A DNA stretch of 64,000 bases, from positions 1 through 64,000 of the forward strand of contig CABJCJ010000001.1 of NCBI GenBank assembly GCA_902364065.1, given 5' to 3'. Positions 44,604-53,546 of this stretch are shown piece by piece. The notes below the pieces were generated by a model. It did no database searches. It saw nothing but the letters and a program-made list of their open reading frames with translations, and had not been told where the DNA came from. The stretch comes from Veillonellaceae bacterium SB90 (GTDB lineage: Bacteria > Bacillota > Negativicutes > Selenomonadales > Selenomonadaceae). Within the stretch, counting starts at the first letter, position 1. Each line of letters starts with the position of its first letter. The position numbers were made by a program, and so were the translations under genes.

Positions 44604-46160
44604 TTGAGCAAGCCTGCAAATGAAATGATTCTCGTGCTGGACTTCGGTGGCCAGTACAATCAGCTCATCGCGCGCCGCGTGCGTGAAAACCATGTTTACT
44701 GCGAAGTCCATCCGCAGTCGCTGTCCATCGAGAAAATCCGCGAGATGGCCCCAAAGGGCATCATCCTGACGGGCGGTCCGAACAGTGTTTACACGGAAGA
44801 CGCCGTGACGTGCAGCCCGGAACTCTTCGAGCTCGGCATCCCGGTGCTCGGCATCTGCTACGGCTCGCAGCTCATGGCCCATCTTCTGGGCGGCAAGGTC
44901 GAGACGGCGCCGACGAGCGAGTACGGCAAGACGGAGGTCACGCTCAATGCGGCTGGCAAGAGCTCGAAGCTCTTCGCGGGTGTCCGGGAAAAGAGCATCT
45001 GCTGGATGAGCCATACGGACTACATCGCCGAGGCTCCTGAAGGGTTCACGGTCACGGCTTTCACGCCAGTCTGCCCGGTCGCTGCAATGGAGAATGAGAA
45101 ACGCCGTCTCTATGCCACGCAGTTCCATCCGGAAGTCATGCACACGGAGCAGGGCAAGGAAATGCTCCATAACTTCGTCTACAGCGTCTGCGCCTGCAAG
45201 GGCGACTGGAAGATGGATTCGTTCGTCAAGACGACGATTGCAGAACTCAAGGCAAAAATCGGCACGGGCAAGGCACTCTGTGCCCTGTCCGGCGGTGTCG
45301 ATTCTTCCGTGGCCGCTGTCCTGCTCTCGAAAGCCATCGGCAAGCAGCTGACGTGTGTCTTCGTCGACCACGGCCTGCTGCGCAAGGATGAGGGCGACCA
45401 GGTGGAGTCGGTCTTCGGCCCTGAGGGTCCGTATGACCTCAACTTCATCCGCGTCAATGCCAAGGACCGTTTCTACGAGAAGCTCAAGGGCGTGACGGAG
45501 CCGGAGAAGAAGCGCAAGATCATCGGCGAGGAGTTCATCCGCGTCTTTGAGGAAGAGGCCAAGAAGATCGGCGCCGTGGATTTCCTCGTACAGGGCACGA
45601 TTTATCCGGATGTCATCGAAAGCGGCCTCGGCAAATCGGCTGTGATCAAGAGCCATCATAATGTCGGCGGCCTGCCGGATTTTGTCGATTTCAAAGAGAT
45701 CGTCGAGCCGCTGCGCCTGCTCTTTAAGGATGAGGTCCGCGCTGCCGGCCGTGAACTCGGCCTGCCGGAATACCTTGTCAACCGTCAGCCGTTCCCGGGC
45801 CCGGGCCTCGGCATCCGCATCATCGGCGAAGTTACGGCTGAGAAAGTCAAGATCGTTCAGGAAGCCGATGCGATTTACCGCGAGGAAGTGGCCAAAGCCG
45901 GCGTCAAGGGGCTGGGCCAGTATTTTGCCGCTTTGACGAATATGCGCAGTGTCGGCGTCATGGGTGATGGCCGTACGTATGATTACGCCATTGCCTTGCG
46001 TGCTGTCATGACGAGCGATTTCATGACGGCCGAGAGTGCGCAGCTTCCGTGGGAAGTCCTGCAGAAGACGACGAGCCGCATTGTCAACGAAGTCAAAGGC
46101 GTCAACCGCGTGCTTTATGACTGCACGGGCAAGCCGCCGGCTACGATTGAATTTGAATAA
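44604..46160 (+). CDS. guaA: GMP synthase (glutamine-hydrolysing)
   Basis: Protein of 518 residues. The class I amidotransferase domain has [17 protein letters not shown] (Cys nucleophile) and ATQFHPEV. The ATP-pyrophosphatase domain has [14 protein letters not shown]-terminal dimerisation domain ends KPPATIEFE. It converts XMP to GMP. The start is TTG44604 with GGGAGG seven bases ahead. Confidence 0.97.
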   Translation: MSKPANEMILVLDFGGQYNQLIARRVRENHVYCEVHPQSLSIEKIREMAPKGIILTGGPNSVYTEDAVTCSPELFELGIPVLGICYGSQLMAHLLGGKVETAPTSEYGKTEVTLNAAGKSSKLFAGVREKSICWMSHTDYIAEAPEGFTVTAFTPVCPVAAMENEKRRLYATQFHPEVMHTEQGKEMLHNFVYSVCACKGDWKMDSFVKTTIAELKAKIGTGKALCALSGGVDSSVAAVLLSKAIGKQLTCVFVDHGLLRKDEGDQVESVFGPEGPYDLNFIRVNAKDRFYEKLKGVTEPEKKRKIIGEEFIRVFEEEAKKIGAVDFLVQGTIYPDVIESGLGKSAVIKSHHNVGGLPDFVDFKEIVEPLRLLFKDEVRAAGRELGLPEYLVNRQPFPGPGLGIRIIGEVTAEKVKIVQEADAIYREEVAKAGVKGLGQYFAALTNMRSVGVMGDGRTYDYAIALRAVMTSDFMTAESAQLPWEVLQKTTSRIVNEVKGVNRVLYDCTGKPPATIEFE

Positions 46161-46190
46161 GAGCCTGCTTCATCTGAAGCCGGGCTGGTA

Positions 46191-46237
46191 AATAGTGCTG
46201 CCTGCTTTCGGAAACGGAAACGGGCAGTACTATTTTT
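46191..46237 (+). terminator. Terminator after guaA
   Basis: AATAGTGCTGCC pairs with GGCAGTACTATT (one G-U) around a 20-base loop, followed by TTT. Confidence 0.8.
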
Positions 46238-46256
46238 GTTTGCAGAGGTGAAAAAA

Positions 46257-46991
46257 ATGGGAAAATTTATTGCTGATTTACATACACATACGTTAGTCAG
46301 CGGCCATGCCTATGGCACGATCCGCGAGATGGCACAGGCCGCAGCAGAAAAAAATCTGGAGGTCCTTGGCATCACAGAACATGCACCAGGGATTCCGGGA
46401 ACTGTGGACCCCTTTTATTACGGCAATCTCAAGGCTGTGCCGCGTTACCTGTACGGCGTGGAGGTCCTTCATGGCTCGGAGGTCAATGTCCTCAATGACG
46501 GAACGCTTTCGCTTTCTGAGCATTATCTCGAGCGGCTCGACTATGCCATTGCCGGCATTCACTGCCAGTGCTATGAAGATGCCGGACGCGCCAAAAATAC
46601 GGAAAACCTCATTTCCTGCATGCAAAATCCGCATATTTATATCGTCTCGCATCCCGATGATGATCACACACCATTGGATTATGAGGCACTTGTCAAAGCT
46701 GCCCGGGATTATCATGTGGCTCTCGAAGTCAACAACAGTTCCCTGCGCAAACCGGACAAGCGCCTCAACTGCGTCGAAAATTACCGGCAGATGCTCGCCC
46801 TCTGCCAGCAGTACCGCGTCATGGTCGTCGTGGATTCCGATGCGCATGACCCGAGTGCTGTGGGCGACCAGTCCCTGGCTGCGGATTTGCTGGAGCAATT
46901 TTCTTTTGATTTTTCCCTGGTACTCAATGCGGAACGTTCGCGGCTGTTTTCCTTTTTGCCGCCTCTTAAACCGCATTATGAGGCGCCCTGA
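46257..46991 (+). CDS. PHP-domain phosphatase (YcdX family)
   Basis: Protein of 244 residues. Metal ligands in ADLHTHTLVSGHAYGT, GITEHAP, HGSEVNV, IVSHPDDD and VDSDAHDP. It is a trinuclear-zinc type phosphoesterase of unknown substrate. GAGGTG precedes ATG46257. The terminator of guaA lies immediately upstream, so its own promoter is not obvious. Confidence 0.88.
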   Translation: MGKFIADLHTHTLVSGHAYGTIREMAQAAAEKNLEVLGITEHAPGIPGTVDPFYYGNLKAVPRYLYGVEVLHGSEVNVLNDGTLSLSEHYLERLDYAIAGIHCQCYEDAGRAKNTENLISCMQNPHIYIVSHPDDDHTPLDYEALVKAARDYHVALEVNNSSLRKPDKRLNCVENYRQMLALCQQYRVMVVVDSDAHDPSAVGDQSLAADLLEQFSFDFSLVLNAERSRLFSFLPPLKPHYEAP

Positions 46992-47010
46992 TTTCTAAAT
47001 AGGATTGATA

Positions 47011-47057
47011 AAATCTCTCTTTCGGCAATTGATGCAAGACCGGGGAGAGATTTTTTT
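47011..47057 (+). terminator. Terminator after the PHP gene
   Basis: AAATCTCTC pairs with GAGAGATTT and is followed by TTTT. Confidence 0.75.
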
Positions 47058-47076
47058 ATATTTCTAAAAAAACATA

Positions 47077-47104
47077 TTGACATATCGATAAAAATAGATA
47101 TAAT
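47077..47104 (+). promoter_or_regulatory. arsR-family gene promoter with internal inverted repeat
   Basis: TTGACA (47077-47082), 16-base spacer, TATAAT (47099-47104). An inverted repeat ATATC-N10-GATAT (47082-47101) fills the spacer, a likely autoregulatory operator. The start codon lies seven bases after the -10. Confidence 0.8.
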
Positions 47105-47110
47105 AAAAGC

Positions 47111-47425
47111 ATGAACGAAATAAACATCTTCAAAGCACTCGCGAATGAGACGCGGCTGAACATCCTGAAATGGCTGAAGGATCCGGAAAAATATTTTCCT
47201 CCGCAGGGAATCCACATACCGGAAGGGGAGACATTTGAAAACTGTGCCTGTGTAGGATCCATCTGTGACAAGGCAGGAGTTTCTCAGTCGACGATATCCA
47301 GTTATCTGGATATGCTGCAGCGGGCGAATCTTCTGGAATCCAAGCGCTGCGGCAAGTGGACCTACTACCGGCGCAACGAAGAGACGATTCAGAAGCTTGC
47401 AGAATTCATCCGCACCGAATTATAA
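47111..47425 (+). CDS. ArsR-family regulator with CXCX4C
   Basis: Protein of 104 residues. Winged helix: ALANETRLNILKWLKDPEKY, then recognition helix AGVSQSTISSYLDML and wing SKRCGKWTYYRR. Cys45, Cys47 and Cys52 sit at the start of the DNA-binding segment, near the position of the metal-binding Cys motif of classic ArsR. No ribosome site precedes ATG, which coincides with the predicted transcription start, so the mRNA may be leaderless. The signal (metal, metalloid or redox) is not known. Confidence 0.88.
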   Translation: MNEINIFKALANETRLNILKWLKDPEKYFPPQGIHIPEGETFENCACVGSICDKAGVSQSTISSYLDMLQRANLLESKRCGKWTYYRRNEETIQKLAEFIRTEL

Positions 47426-47445
47426 CAGTTTTATGTCAAAGCAAA

Positions 47446-47472
47446 AAACGGCAGGTTCGCCTGCCATTTTCT
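47446..47472 (+). terminator. Terminator after the arsR-family gene
   Basis: GGCAGG/CCTGCC with TTCG tetraloop, preceded by A-rich and followed by ATTTTCTT. Confidence 0.8.
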
Positions 47473-47476
47473 TGGA

Positions 47477-47494
47477 GATTACATATCTATAATC
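47477..47494 (+). promoter_or_regulatory. CATATC element and -10 before the first radical-SAM gene
   Basis: Inverted repeat GATTA-N8-TAATC includes CATATCTATA and TATAAT (47488-47493). A good -35 is not seen. CATATC also occurs in the arsR promoter (47081) and before the second radical-SAM gene (48452). Confidence 0.45.
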
Positions 47495-47526
47495 AGCGAA
47501 TTGTAAATATAAAGGAGATCATCATC

Positions 47527-48411
47527 ATGCATTTTCATGGACCAATCATCAGACCGCAGACGGACGCCGACAGCCTTTTCATTGAAGTAACGGCCGGCTG
47601 CTCGCATAACGCCTGCACGTTCTGTAATTTCTACAAGGATACGCCGTTCATGGTCGCACCGCTCGAGCAGATTGAGGCCGACCTGCAGGAAGCAAAGCGC
47701 GAATGGCCGGATGCAAAAAATATCTGGGCTTCGGGCGGCAATCCGTTTGTTCTTTCCACGAACAAGCAGATTGAAGTCTGGGACCTCATGAAAAAGTATT
47801 ATCCTGATGCTCGTATTTCAACCTATGCCACGATTTCTGACTTCAGACAGAAATCCGTCGAGGACATCAAACGGATCAAGGAACACGGCCTCGACGAGAT
47901 CATGATCGGCATCGAGACGGGCGATGATGAGGTGCTGGCTTTTGTCAACAAGGGCTATACGGCCCAAGATATCCTTGATGCTGGCAAAAAGATGGATGAA
48001 GCCGGCATCACGTACCGCATGATTTATCTCGGCGGCCTGGCCGGCAAGGGCAAGCTTGTCGAGAGTGCGAAGAAGTCAGCGAAAATTTTCAATCAGATTC
48101 ATCCGTATTATATGATGCTGACAAATGTCGCTGTACTGCCGGGCACGAAGCTTTACCAGCAGATGATGGCCGGCGAGTGGACGGAAGCTTCCGAAAAGGA
48201 ACGCCTCGAAGAAATCCGCACGCTCATCGCTGAGCTGCAGATTCCTATCACGATCAATTCGGGCACGTCGACGAGTACGGTCCGCTTTGAGGTCACTCTG
48301 CCGCAGGAAAAAGAGCAGATTCTCAGAGAACTCGATAAGGTTATCGACCGCTTTGATGAAAAGACGGAGCAGGCCCTGCACCGCTGGCGCCACAGCATGC
48401 AGTCGGTCTGA
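47527..48411 (+). CDS. Radical-SAM protein 1 with CX4CX2C motif
   Basis: Protein of 294 residues. The cluster Cys are C25, C30 and C33 in GCSHNACTFC, so the spacing is CX4CX2C and not the usual CX3CX2C. Further features: WASGGNPFVLS, IMIGIETGDDEVL, MIYLGGLAGKGK, a partial TIM barrel like BchE/HemN-type enzymes without a visible extra cluster domain. AAAGGAG precedes ATG. It is a paralogue of the next gene; substrate unknown. Confidence 0.85.
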   Translation: MHFHGPIIRPQTDADSLFIEVTAGCSHNACTFCNFYKDTPFMVAPLEQIEADLQEAKREWPDAKNIWASGGNPFVLSTNKQIEVWDLMKKYYPDARISTYATISDFRQKSVEDIKRIKEHGLDEIMIGIETGDDEVLAFVNKGYTAQDILDAGKKMDEAGITYRMIYLGGLAGKGKLVESAKKSAKIFNQIHPYYMMLTNVAVLPGTKLYQQMMAGEWTEASEKERLEEIRTLIAELQIPITINSGTSTSTVRFEVTLPQEKEQILRELDKVIDRFDEKTEQALHRWRHSMQSV

Positions 48412-48479
48412 CCGCTGGAAAAAGCCTGCAGCAGAAATTACGTTACGATAACATATCATATCAATGGGAGAGATTTATC

Positions 48480-49358
48480 ATGCATTTTGCCAGTAATGTT
48501 GTCCGTCCGCCCTATGAGGCACGGAGTGCTTATTTGCAGGTCACGAGCGGCTGCAGCCACAACGCCTGCCGCTTCTGTACCTATTATAAAGATGCACCGT
48601 TTGGTGTTTCGCCGGAACATGAAATCATTGAAGACCTGCAGGAACTTGCAAGCTATGGCATCCCGTTCCCGCGCATCTGGCTGCAGGGCGCGGATCCTTT
48701 CCTGCTGAGTTTTGACCGGCTCAAGCGGATTGCCGAACTCATTCATGAATATCTGCCGTTTGTCCAGACGATCGGCGGTTATGGCCGCGTCAACAGCCTC
48801 AAAAATAAAACCGTTGAGCAGCTCCGTCAGCTCAGGGAACTCGGCTATGCGGGCATCGTCTTTGGTGTGGAATCTGGCGACGAGCATGTTCTGACTTATA
48901 TGAACAAAGGCTACCATGCCGATGAAATCGTGCCGCAGCTTTCGAAGCTCGACAAGGCAGATCTGCCGTTCGAAGTCATCTTCCTCAGCGGCCTCGGCGG
49001 CAGAGGTTATGGCCTTGATCATGCGAAAAAGACGGCAGAGGTTTTCAATCAGATTCATCCGGACCGCATCATTATCGCCGGTCTCACGATTTTCCCCGAT
49101 ACGCCGCTCATGCAGAATGTGCGTTCTGGTGATTTCGAGGAAGCCACGGAAGGCGAGCGCATTCTTGAACTCAAGGAATTCCTCAAGGATCTCAAGAATC
49201 CGACGCTCATTGATGCGACGAATGCTTCAATCATCACGTCCATCTACGGCCGGATTCCGGAACAGAAGCAGGATATGATCGACCGTCTCGATGCCGTTTA
49301 TCAGCGATATGGCGAACAAGGACTGCGCGATATGCGCGATTCACTCAATGCTATTTAA
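48480..49358 (+). CDS. Radical-SAM protein 2 with CX4CX2C motif
   Basis: Protein of 292 residues, clearly homologous to the gene upstream (same Cys at 25, 30 and 33 in GCSHNACRFC; LQGADPFLLS, IVFGVESGDEHVLTYMNKGY, VIFLSGLGGRG, KTAEVFNQIHPDR). GGGAGAG precedes ATG. A CATATCATATC stretch lies 20-28 bases upstream. A duplication with divergence is inferred; possibly the two form a heterodimer. Confidence 0.85.
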   Translation: MHFASNVVRPPYEARSAYLQVTSGCSHNACRFCTYYKDAPFGVSPEHEIIEDLQELASYGIPFPRIWLQGADPFLLSFDRLKRIAELIHEYLPFVQTIGGYGRVNSLKNKTVEQLRQLRELGYAGIVFGVESGDEHVLTYMNKGYHADEIVPQLSKLDKADLPFEVIFLSGLGGRGYGLDHAKKTAEVFNQIHPDRIIIAGLTIFPDTPLMQNVRSGDFEEATEGERILELKEFLKDLKNPTLIDATNASIITSIYGRIPEQKQDMIDRLDAVYQRYGEQGLRDMRDSLNAI

Positions 49359-49407
49359 CATACGGTGACCGGCCGGAATGGCTGCTGAAAACAGAAGGTG
49401 ATATTTC

Positions 49408-49950
49408 ATGGGAAAAAATGTTCTGATCATAGGTACCAGTCCCAGGATACATGGAAATTCCAATGCGCTGGCTGAGGCTTTTGCGAAAGGAGCGGCAGAA
49501 GCTGGCAATCGGGTGGAATTTATTCCTCTGGCTGGTAAAAAAATCGGTTTCTGTGTTGGCTGCTGGGGCTGCTTGCGCACGAAAAGCTGTGTGGTCAATC
49601 ACGATGATGTCGAAACCGTTGTGCAGAAAATCCGCACGGCAGACGTCGTCGTTTTCGCCACGCCGATCTATTACTATGAAATGTCGGGGCAGATGAAAAC
49701 CCTGCTGGACCGGACAAACTGCCTGTACACTGCGGATTATAAATTCCGCGAGGTTTACCTGCTCACAGCTGCTGAGGCGACGTCACCGGATACACCGGAG
49801 CATGCCATCGGCGGGCTGCAGGGCTGGCTCAAGGTATTCCATCAGGCAAAGCTCAAAGGCACGATCTTTGCCGGCGGCACGACGTCGGATGGCACGATCG
49901 CCGGGCATCCCGAACTTCAGCAGGCGGAAGAAATGGGCAGGAGCGTATAA
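49408..49950 (+). CDS. Iron-sulfur flavoprotein (NADPH-FMN-reductase fold)
   Basis: Protein of 180 residues. FMN site GTSPRIHGNSNALAEAF at residues 9-25, and FATPIYYYEMSGQMKTLLDR. C49, C52, C55 and C61 form CX2CX2CX5C, the compact [4Fe-4S] motif of archaeal/anaerobe Isf proteins. It is an electron carrier or reductase for O2, peroxide or a xenobiotic. It follows the radical-SAM pair by 49 bases and could feed them electrons. Confidence 0.88.
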   Translation: MGKNVLIIGTSPRIHGNSNALAEAFAKGAAEAGNRVEFIPLAGKKIGFCVGCWGCLRTKSCVVNHDDVETVVQKIRTADVVVFATPIYYYEMSGQMKTLLDRTNCLYTADYKFREVYLLTAAEATSPDTPEHAIGGLQGWLKVFHQAKLKGTIFAGGTTSDGTIAGHPELQQAEEMGRSV

Positions 49951-49980
49951 AACGTGTAAAATATGAAGGAAGTGACAGAA

Positions 49981-50955
49981 ATGATCTTACAAAAGCCTTT
50001 GGTACATGGCCGTCTGCAGCTCAAAAGCCGGCTGGTCATTCCGCCAATGGCTACACAAAGCTCGGAACATGATCTGCCGGGCCGCGCAACCATCGCGCAT
50101 TATCAGAAAATGGCCGGCAATCCGCTTGCCGGGCTGCTTTTTACCGAACATCATTATATTGACATGCAGGGCAAGGCCAATCCGTATCAGCTGTCTTTTG
50201 CCAGTGACAAGGTGATTCCGTATCAGCAGAAACTGACGGCTGCTGTGCGTGCCGTCAATCCAGAGCTTCGCTTTTTTGCGCAGATCAATCATGCCGGCAT
50301 CAATACATCCTCGTATATCACGGGCGAAAAAATGGTATCAGCCAGTGCGCTTTCGACGGGCAGCGGCACCAGCCGGGCCTTGCCAGCAGAAGAAATTCTG
50401 CAGCTTGAAGAAAAGTTTGCTGCTGCCGCACGCCGTGTAAAAGAAGCTGGCTATGACGGCGTGGAAATCCATGCCGCACATGGCTATCTCCTGAATCAGT
50501 TTTATTCACCTCTGACCAATTACCGCACCGATGCTTACGGTCCACAGAATATCGAAACCCGGCTGCGTTTCCTGACGGAAACGATTGCAGCTGTACGCCG
50601 GGCCGTTGGTGCTGATTTTCCCGTTGCCGTCCGGCTCGGCGGCTGCGATTACATGGAGAGCGGCAGTACGATCGAAGATGCGGTCAGAGCAGCGAAAATT
50701 CTTTCCTCTCTTGATATCGACCTGCTGGATCTTTCTGGCGGTCTTCATATATATACGCGTCCGGGTCATAGCGAAGCCGGCTGGTTTGCCGATATGACAA
50801 CGGCCGTCAAGGCAGCGACCAGCCTGCCTGTCATTCTGACGGGCGGCGTGCGGACGCCTCAGCAGGCGGAAGAGCTGCTGCAGAGAAAAGCGGCAGACCT
50901 CATCGGCGTCGGCCGTGCCATGCTGCGCAATCCCGCCTGGGGCGTGGATGCCTGA
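49981..50955 (+). CDS. Old Yellow Enzyme-family NADH:flavin oxidoreductase
   Basis: Protein of 324 residues, a TIM barrel only: RLVIPPMATQSSEHD, QINHAGINTSSY, AGYDGVEIHAAHGYLLNQF, then LTGGVRTPQQAEELL and GVGRAMLRNPAW. The C-terminal FeS and FAD domains of the 2,4-dienoyl-CoA reductase type are absent. AGGAAG precedes ATG49981; ATG49963 is less likely. It lies 30 bases after the iron-sulfur flavoprotein and ends the cluster. Confidence 0.88.
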   Translation: MILQKPLVHGRLQLKSRLVIPPMATQSSEHDLPGRATIAHYQKMAGNPLAGLLFTEHHYIDMQGKANPYQLSFASDKVIPYQQKLTAAVRAVNPELRFFAQINHAGINTSSYITGEKMVSASALSTGSGTSRALPAEEILQLEEKFAAAARRVKEAGYDGVEIHAAHGYLLNQFYSPLTNYRTDAYGPQNIETRLRFLTETIAAVRRAVGADFPVAVRLGGCDYMESGSTIEDAVRAAKILSSLDIDLLDLSGGLHIYTRPGHSEAGWFADMTTAVKAATSLPVILTGGVRTPQQAEELLQRKAADLIGVGRAMLRNPAWGVDA

Positions 50956-50975
50956 AAAATAAAATATAAGTGCTG

Positions 50976-51032
50976 AAATATCCGCCGTATCGGTTTCCTT
51001 CTCCTCAGAAATCGATGCGGCGGATATTTTTA
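50976..51032 (+). terminator. Strong terminator of the radical-SAM/flavoprotein cluster
   Basis: 50976-50992 pairs with 51013-51029 over 17 positions (AAATATCCGCCG with the complementary arm, one G-U), 20-base loop, TT tail. Confidence 0.85.
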
Positions 51033-51060
51033 TCTGGTGCGTTTTTTTACTGTCTGTTAC

Positions 51061-51108
51061 AAAATCCTTACTTTCGGTTTTTCAGGAAGCGTGCGTAAAG
51101 GATTTTTT
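51061..51108 (+). terminator. Second hairpin terminator
   Basis: AAAATCCTT pairs with AAGGATTTT, followed by TT. It lies between the cluster and the ABC importer promoter. Together they insulate the two operons. Confidence 0.7.
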
Positions 51109-51132
51109 ATTTTGACAAAAATTAAGAATATT

Positions 51133-51201
51133 GGATATCTTTTAACTTTTATCGGATAGACAAAAATTTGTGATCTGATACAATAGAATTAACAGATATC
51201 C
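51133..51201 (+). promoter_or_regulatory. Promoter and flanking inverted elements of the ABC importer operon
   Basis: TAGACA (51157-51162), 16-base spacer, TACAAT (51179-51184). GGATATC (51133-51139) and its inverse GATATCC (51195-51201) flank it, 62 bases apart. They may bind the response regulator encoded downstream. Confidence 0.6.
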
Positions 51202-51274
51202 ACAAGCTGCCTGGCAGATTTAGTGCAGGAGAACGGAAATATTTTTGCCAGGTCATTGGAAAGGAGCGAAAAAA

Positions 51275-52327
51275 ATGCGGATGAAAAAGAAATGGATGAT
51301 GCTTCTTCTGGCCGCGGTTACTGCTGTATCCGTTGCCGGCTGTGGTGGCAGCAGCAAGCAGAGTGCCTCATCATCGAGTGGTGAAGAAAATGTTTTGACC
51401 GTGTATACGGCGCGCAGTGAAAGTCTCAATAATCTGGTGATCCCAAATTTTGAAAAAGACACTGGCATCAAGGTTAATGTTGTCGTAGCCGGTACGGGAC
51501 CGCTGATCAAGCGCGTTTCTTCGGAAAAAGGAAATCCGCAGGGAGATGTTCTCTGGGCTGCTGACCAGACCATGCTGGAATCACAGAAAGATTTGTTTAT
51601 GGAATATGTCTCTTCTGAAGATGAGAACATGATGGATGCTTTCCGTAATAAGACAGGCTATTTCACACCGGCTTTTGCGGATCCTACGGTTCTTATTGTC
51701 AATACAAATCTGGCAGGAGATACGAAAATTGCGACATTTGATGATTTGCTGAATCCGGATCTTAAAGGAAAGATTGCCTTCGGCGATCCGGCAAACTCCA
51801 GTTCTGCTTTCCAGTCCCTGATGGCCATGCTTTATGCCAAAGGCAAGGATGGCGATCCGATGTCCCCGGAAGCATGGGCCTATGTTGATAAATTCATCAA
51901 GAATCTCGATGGCAAGATGCTTAATAGTTCTGGTGCGGTTCACAAAGGAGTAGCCGATGGAGAATACACGGTGGGCCTGACCTGGGAAGATCCGGCTGCG
52001 ACATACGTGAGAAACAGTGCGCCGGTTAAAGTCGTTTTCCCGCAGGAAGGGGCAATTTTCCCGGGTGAGTCTGTACAGATCATCAAAGGATGCAAGCATC
52101 CTGAAAATGCCAAGAAATTCGTAGACTACATGATTTCACAGAAAATCCAGGAAATGGCAGGCAAGGAGCTTACAGTTCGTCCCCTGCGGAAAAATATAAC
52201 TTTGGCTTCTTATATGACACCGATGGATCAGATCCATTTATTCCCGAATTATGATGAAGGCTGGGTTTCGGACCACAAACCAGATATTGTGTCGCTCTGG
52301 AACAAGCATCTTGAGGACAATCGCTGA
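51275..52327 (+). CDS. Lipoprotein binding protein of an iron/phosphoglycerate-type ABC importer
   Basis: Protein of 350 residues. Lipobox SVAGC, lipid on Cys23. Family 1 binding-protein features: LTVYTARSESLNNLVIPNFEKDTGI, GNPQGDVLWAADQ, LLNPDLKGKIAFGDPANSSSAF, FPGESVQIIKGCKHPENAKKFV. Close families bind ferric iron, 2-aminoethylphosphonate or phosphoglycerates. AAGGAG precedes ATG51275. It is the first gene of an operon with ATPase, permease and a two-component system. Confidence 0.88.
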   Translation: MRMKKKWMMLLLAAVTAVSVAGCGGSSKQSASSSSGEENVLTVYTARSESLNNLVIPNFEKDTGIKVNVVVAGTGPLIKRVSSEKGNPQGDVLWAADQTMLESQKDLFMEYVSSEDENMMDAFRNKTGYFTPAFADPTVLIVNTNLAGDTKIATFDDLLNPDLKGKIAFGDPANSSSAFQSLMAMLYAKGKDGDPMSPEAWAYVDKFIKNLDGKMLNSSGAVHKGVADGEYTVGLTWEDPAATYVRNSAPVKVVFPQEGAIFPGESVQIIKGCKHPENAKKFVDYMISQKIQEMAGKELTVRPLRKNITLASYMTPMDQIHLFPNYDEGWVSDHKPDIVSLWNKHLEDNR

Positions 52328-52373
52328 AACATTCCTCACTTATTCGTTTATCCGGTACAACGCAGCAGTTTTT

Positions 52374-52422
52374 GCGGCAGGATACAGCGTGCAGAAGCAG
52401 CGCAGATCCTGCCGCTTTTTTT
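52374..52422 (+). terminator. Attenuator between binding-protein and ATPase genes
   Basis: GCGGCAGGAT pairs with ATCCTGCCGC, followed by seven T. The ATPase ribosome site starts two bases later, so only read-through transcripts express the rest of the operon. Confidence 0.85.
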
Positions 52423-52436
52423 CGGAGGTAAGAAAA

Positions 52437-53546
52437 ATGAGTGTATCCATTGATATTGACCATGTCGTCAAGCGTTATGGAGATAATACAGTTGTCAAAG
52501 GTTTGTCCGCAAAGATCCTGCCGGGCGAATTTTTTACACTGCTGGGGCCTTCTGGCTGCGGCAAAACGACGCTTCTGCGCATGATCATTGGTTTTAATTC
52601 CATTGAGGAAGGAGAAATCCGCTTAAATGGCAAGCGGATCAACGAGGTGCCGACGGATCACCGCAATATGGGCATGGTCTTCCAAAACTATGCGATATTC
52701 CCGCATATGTCAGTAAAGGATAATGTTGCGTTTGGCCTGCGCATGCGCAAAGTGCCTGAGAAAGAAATCTGGCCGAAGGTAGAGAAGATCCTGCAGGTGG
52801 TCAAGATTGACCATCTGCAGAATCGCATGCCAACCGAACTGTCTGGCGGCCAGCAACAGCGCGTCGCTCTGGCGCGGGCCATCGTGATTCAGCCGGAAGT
52901 CCTGCTGATGGATGAACCGCTTTCAAATCTTGACGCGAAGCTGCGCGTGGAGATGCGCAATGCAATCAAGAATATTCAGCGTCAGATTCACATTACGACT
53001 GTTTATGTCACGCATGATCAGGAGGAAGCTCTGGCTGTATCGGATCGTATTGCTGTCATGAATAATGGTGTCATTCAGCAGATTGGCACGCCGCAGCATA
53101 TTTATAAACGACCGGCTAATGTATTTGTCGCCGGTTTTATCGGTCTTTCCAATTTTCTGCAGGCAAAACTGGCACGTGGTGAAAAATCTTTTGATCTGAT
53201 TTTTCAGGATGGCTGGCGTCTGCCCATTCACACAGTGCGCAAAGACTCATCGGAAGAAGATGTAATTGTATCCGTACGTCCAGAAGAATTTGACATTATG
53301 CCTTCCGAGCAGCCCGGTATTCCGGCTATCGTCGTCAGCAGTGTCTTTCTGGGTATTGCCACCCATTATTTTATGAAAACGGATAAAGGGCATGATCTTG
53401 AAGTCATTCAGTATCAGGGGGAAGGGAGACATCTTCCCGATGGTACTGCGGTCACATTGCAGATGAAGGCGGACCGCATCAATGTTTTTCACGCTCAGAG
53501 TCAGGAATCAATGATAGAAGGTGAAGATGATGGAAAGAAAGAATAA
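52437..53546 (+). CDS. ABC importer ATPase (FbpC/PotA type)
   Basis: Protein of 369 residues. Walker A GPSGCGKTT, signature LSGGQQQRVALARA, Walker B VLLMDEPLSNLDAK, switch His in TVYVTHDQEEA. A C-terminal TOBE domain follows from about residue 245. GGAGGTAAG lies eight bases before ATG. It overlaps the permease gene. Confidence 0.93.
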   Translation: MSVSIDIDHVVKRYGDNTVVKGLSAKILPGEFFTLLGPSGCGKTTLLRMIIGFNSIEEGEIRLNGKRINEVPTDHRNMGMVFQNYAIFPHMSVKDNVAFGLRMRKVPEKEIWPKVEKILQVVKIDHLQNRMPTELSGGQQQRVALARAIVIQPEVLLMDEPLSNLDAKLRVEMRNAIKNIQRQIHITTVYVTHDQEEALAVSDRIAVMNNGVIQQIGTPQHIYKRPANVFVAGFIGLSNFLQAKLARGEKSFDLIFQDGWRLPIHTVRKDSSEEDVIVSVRPEEFDIMPSEQPGIPAIVVSSVFLGIATHYFMKTDKGHDLEVIQYQGEGRHLPDGTAVTLQMKADRINVFHAQSQESMIEGEDDGKKE

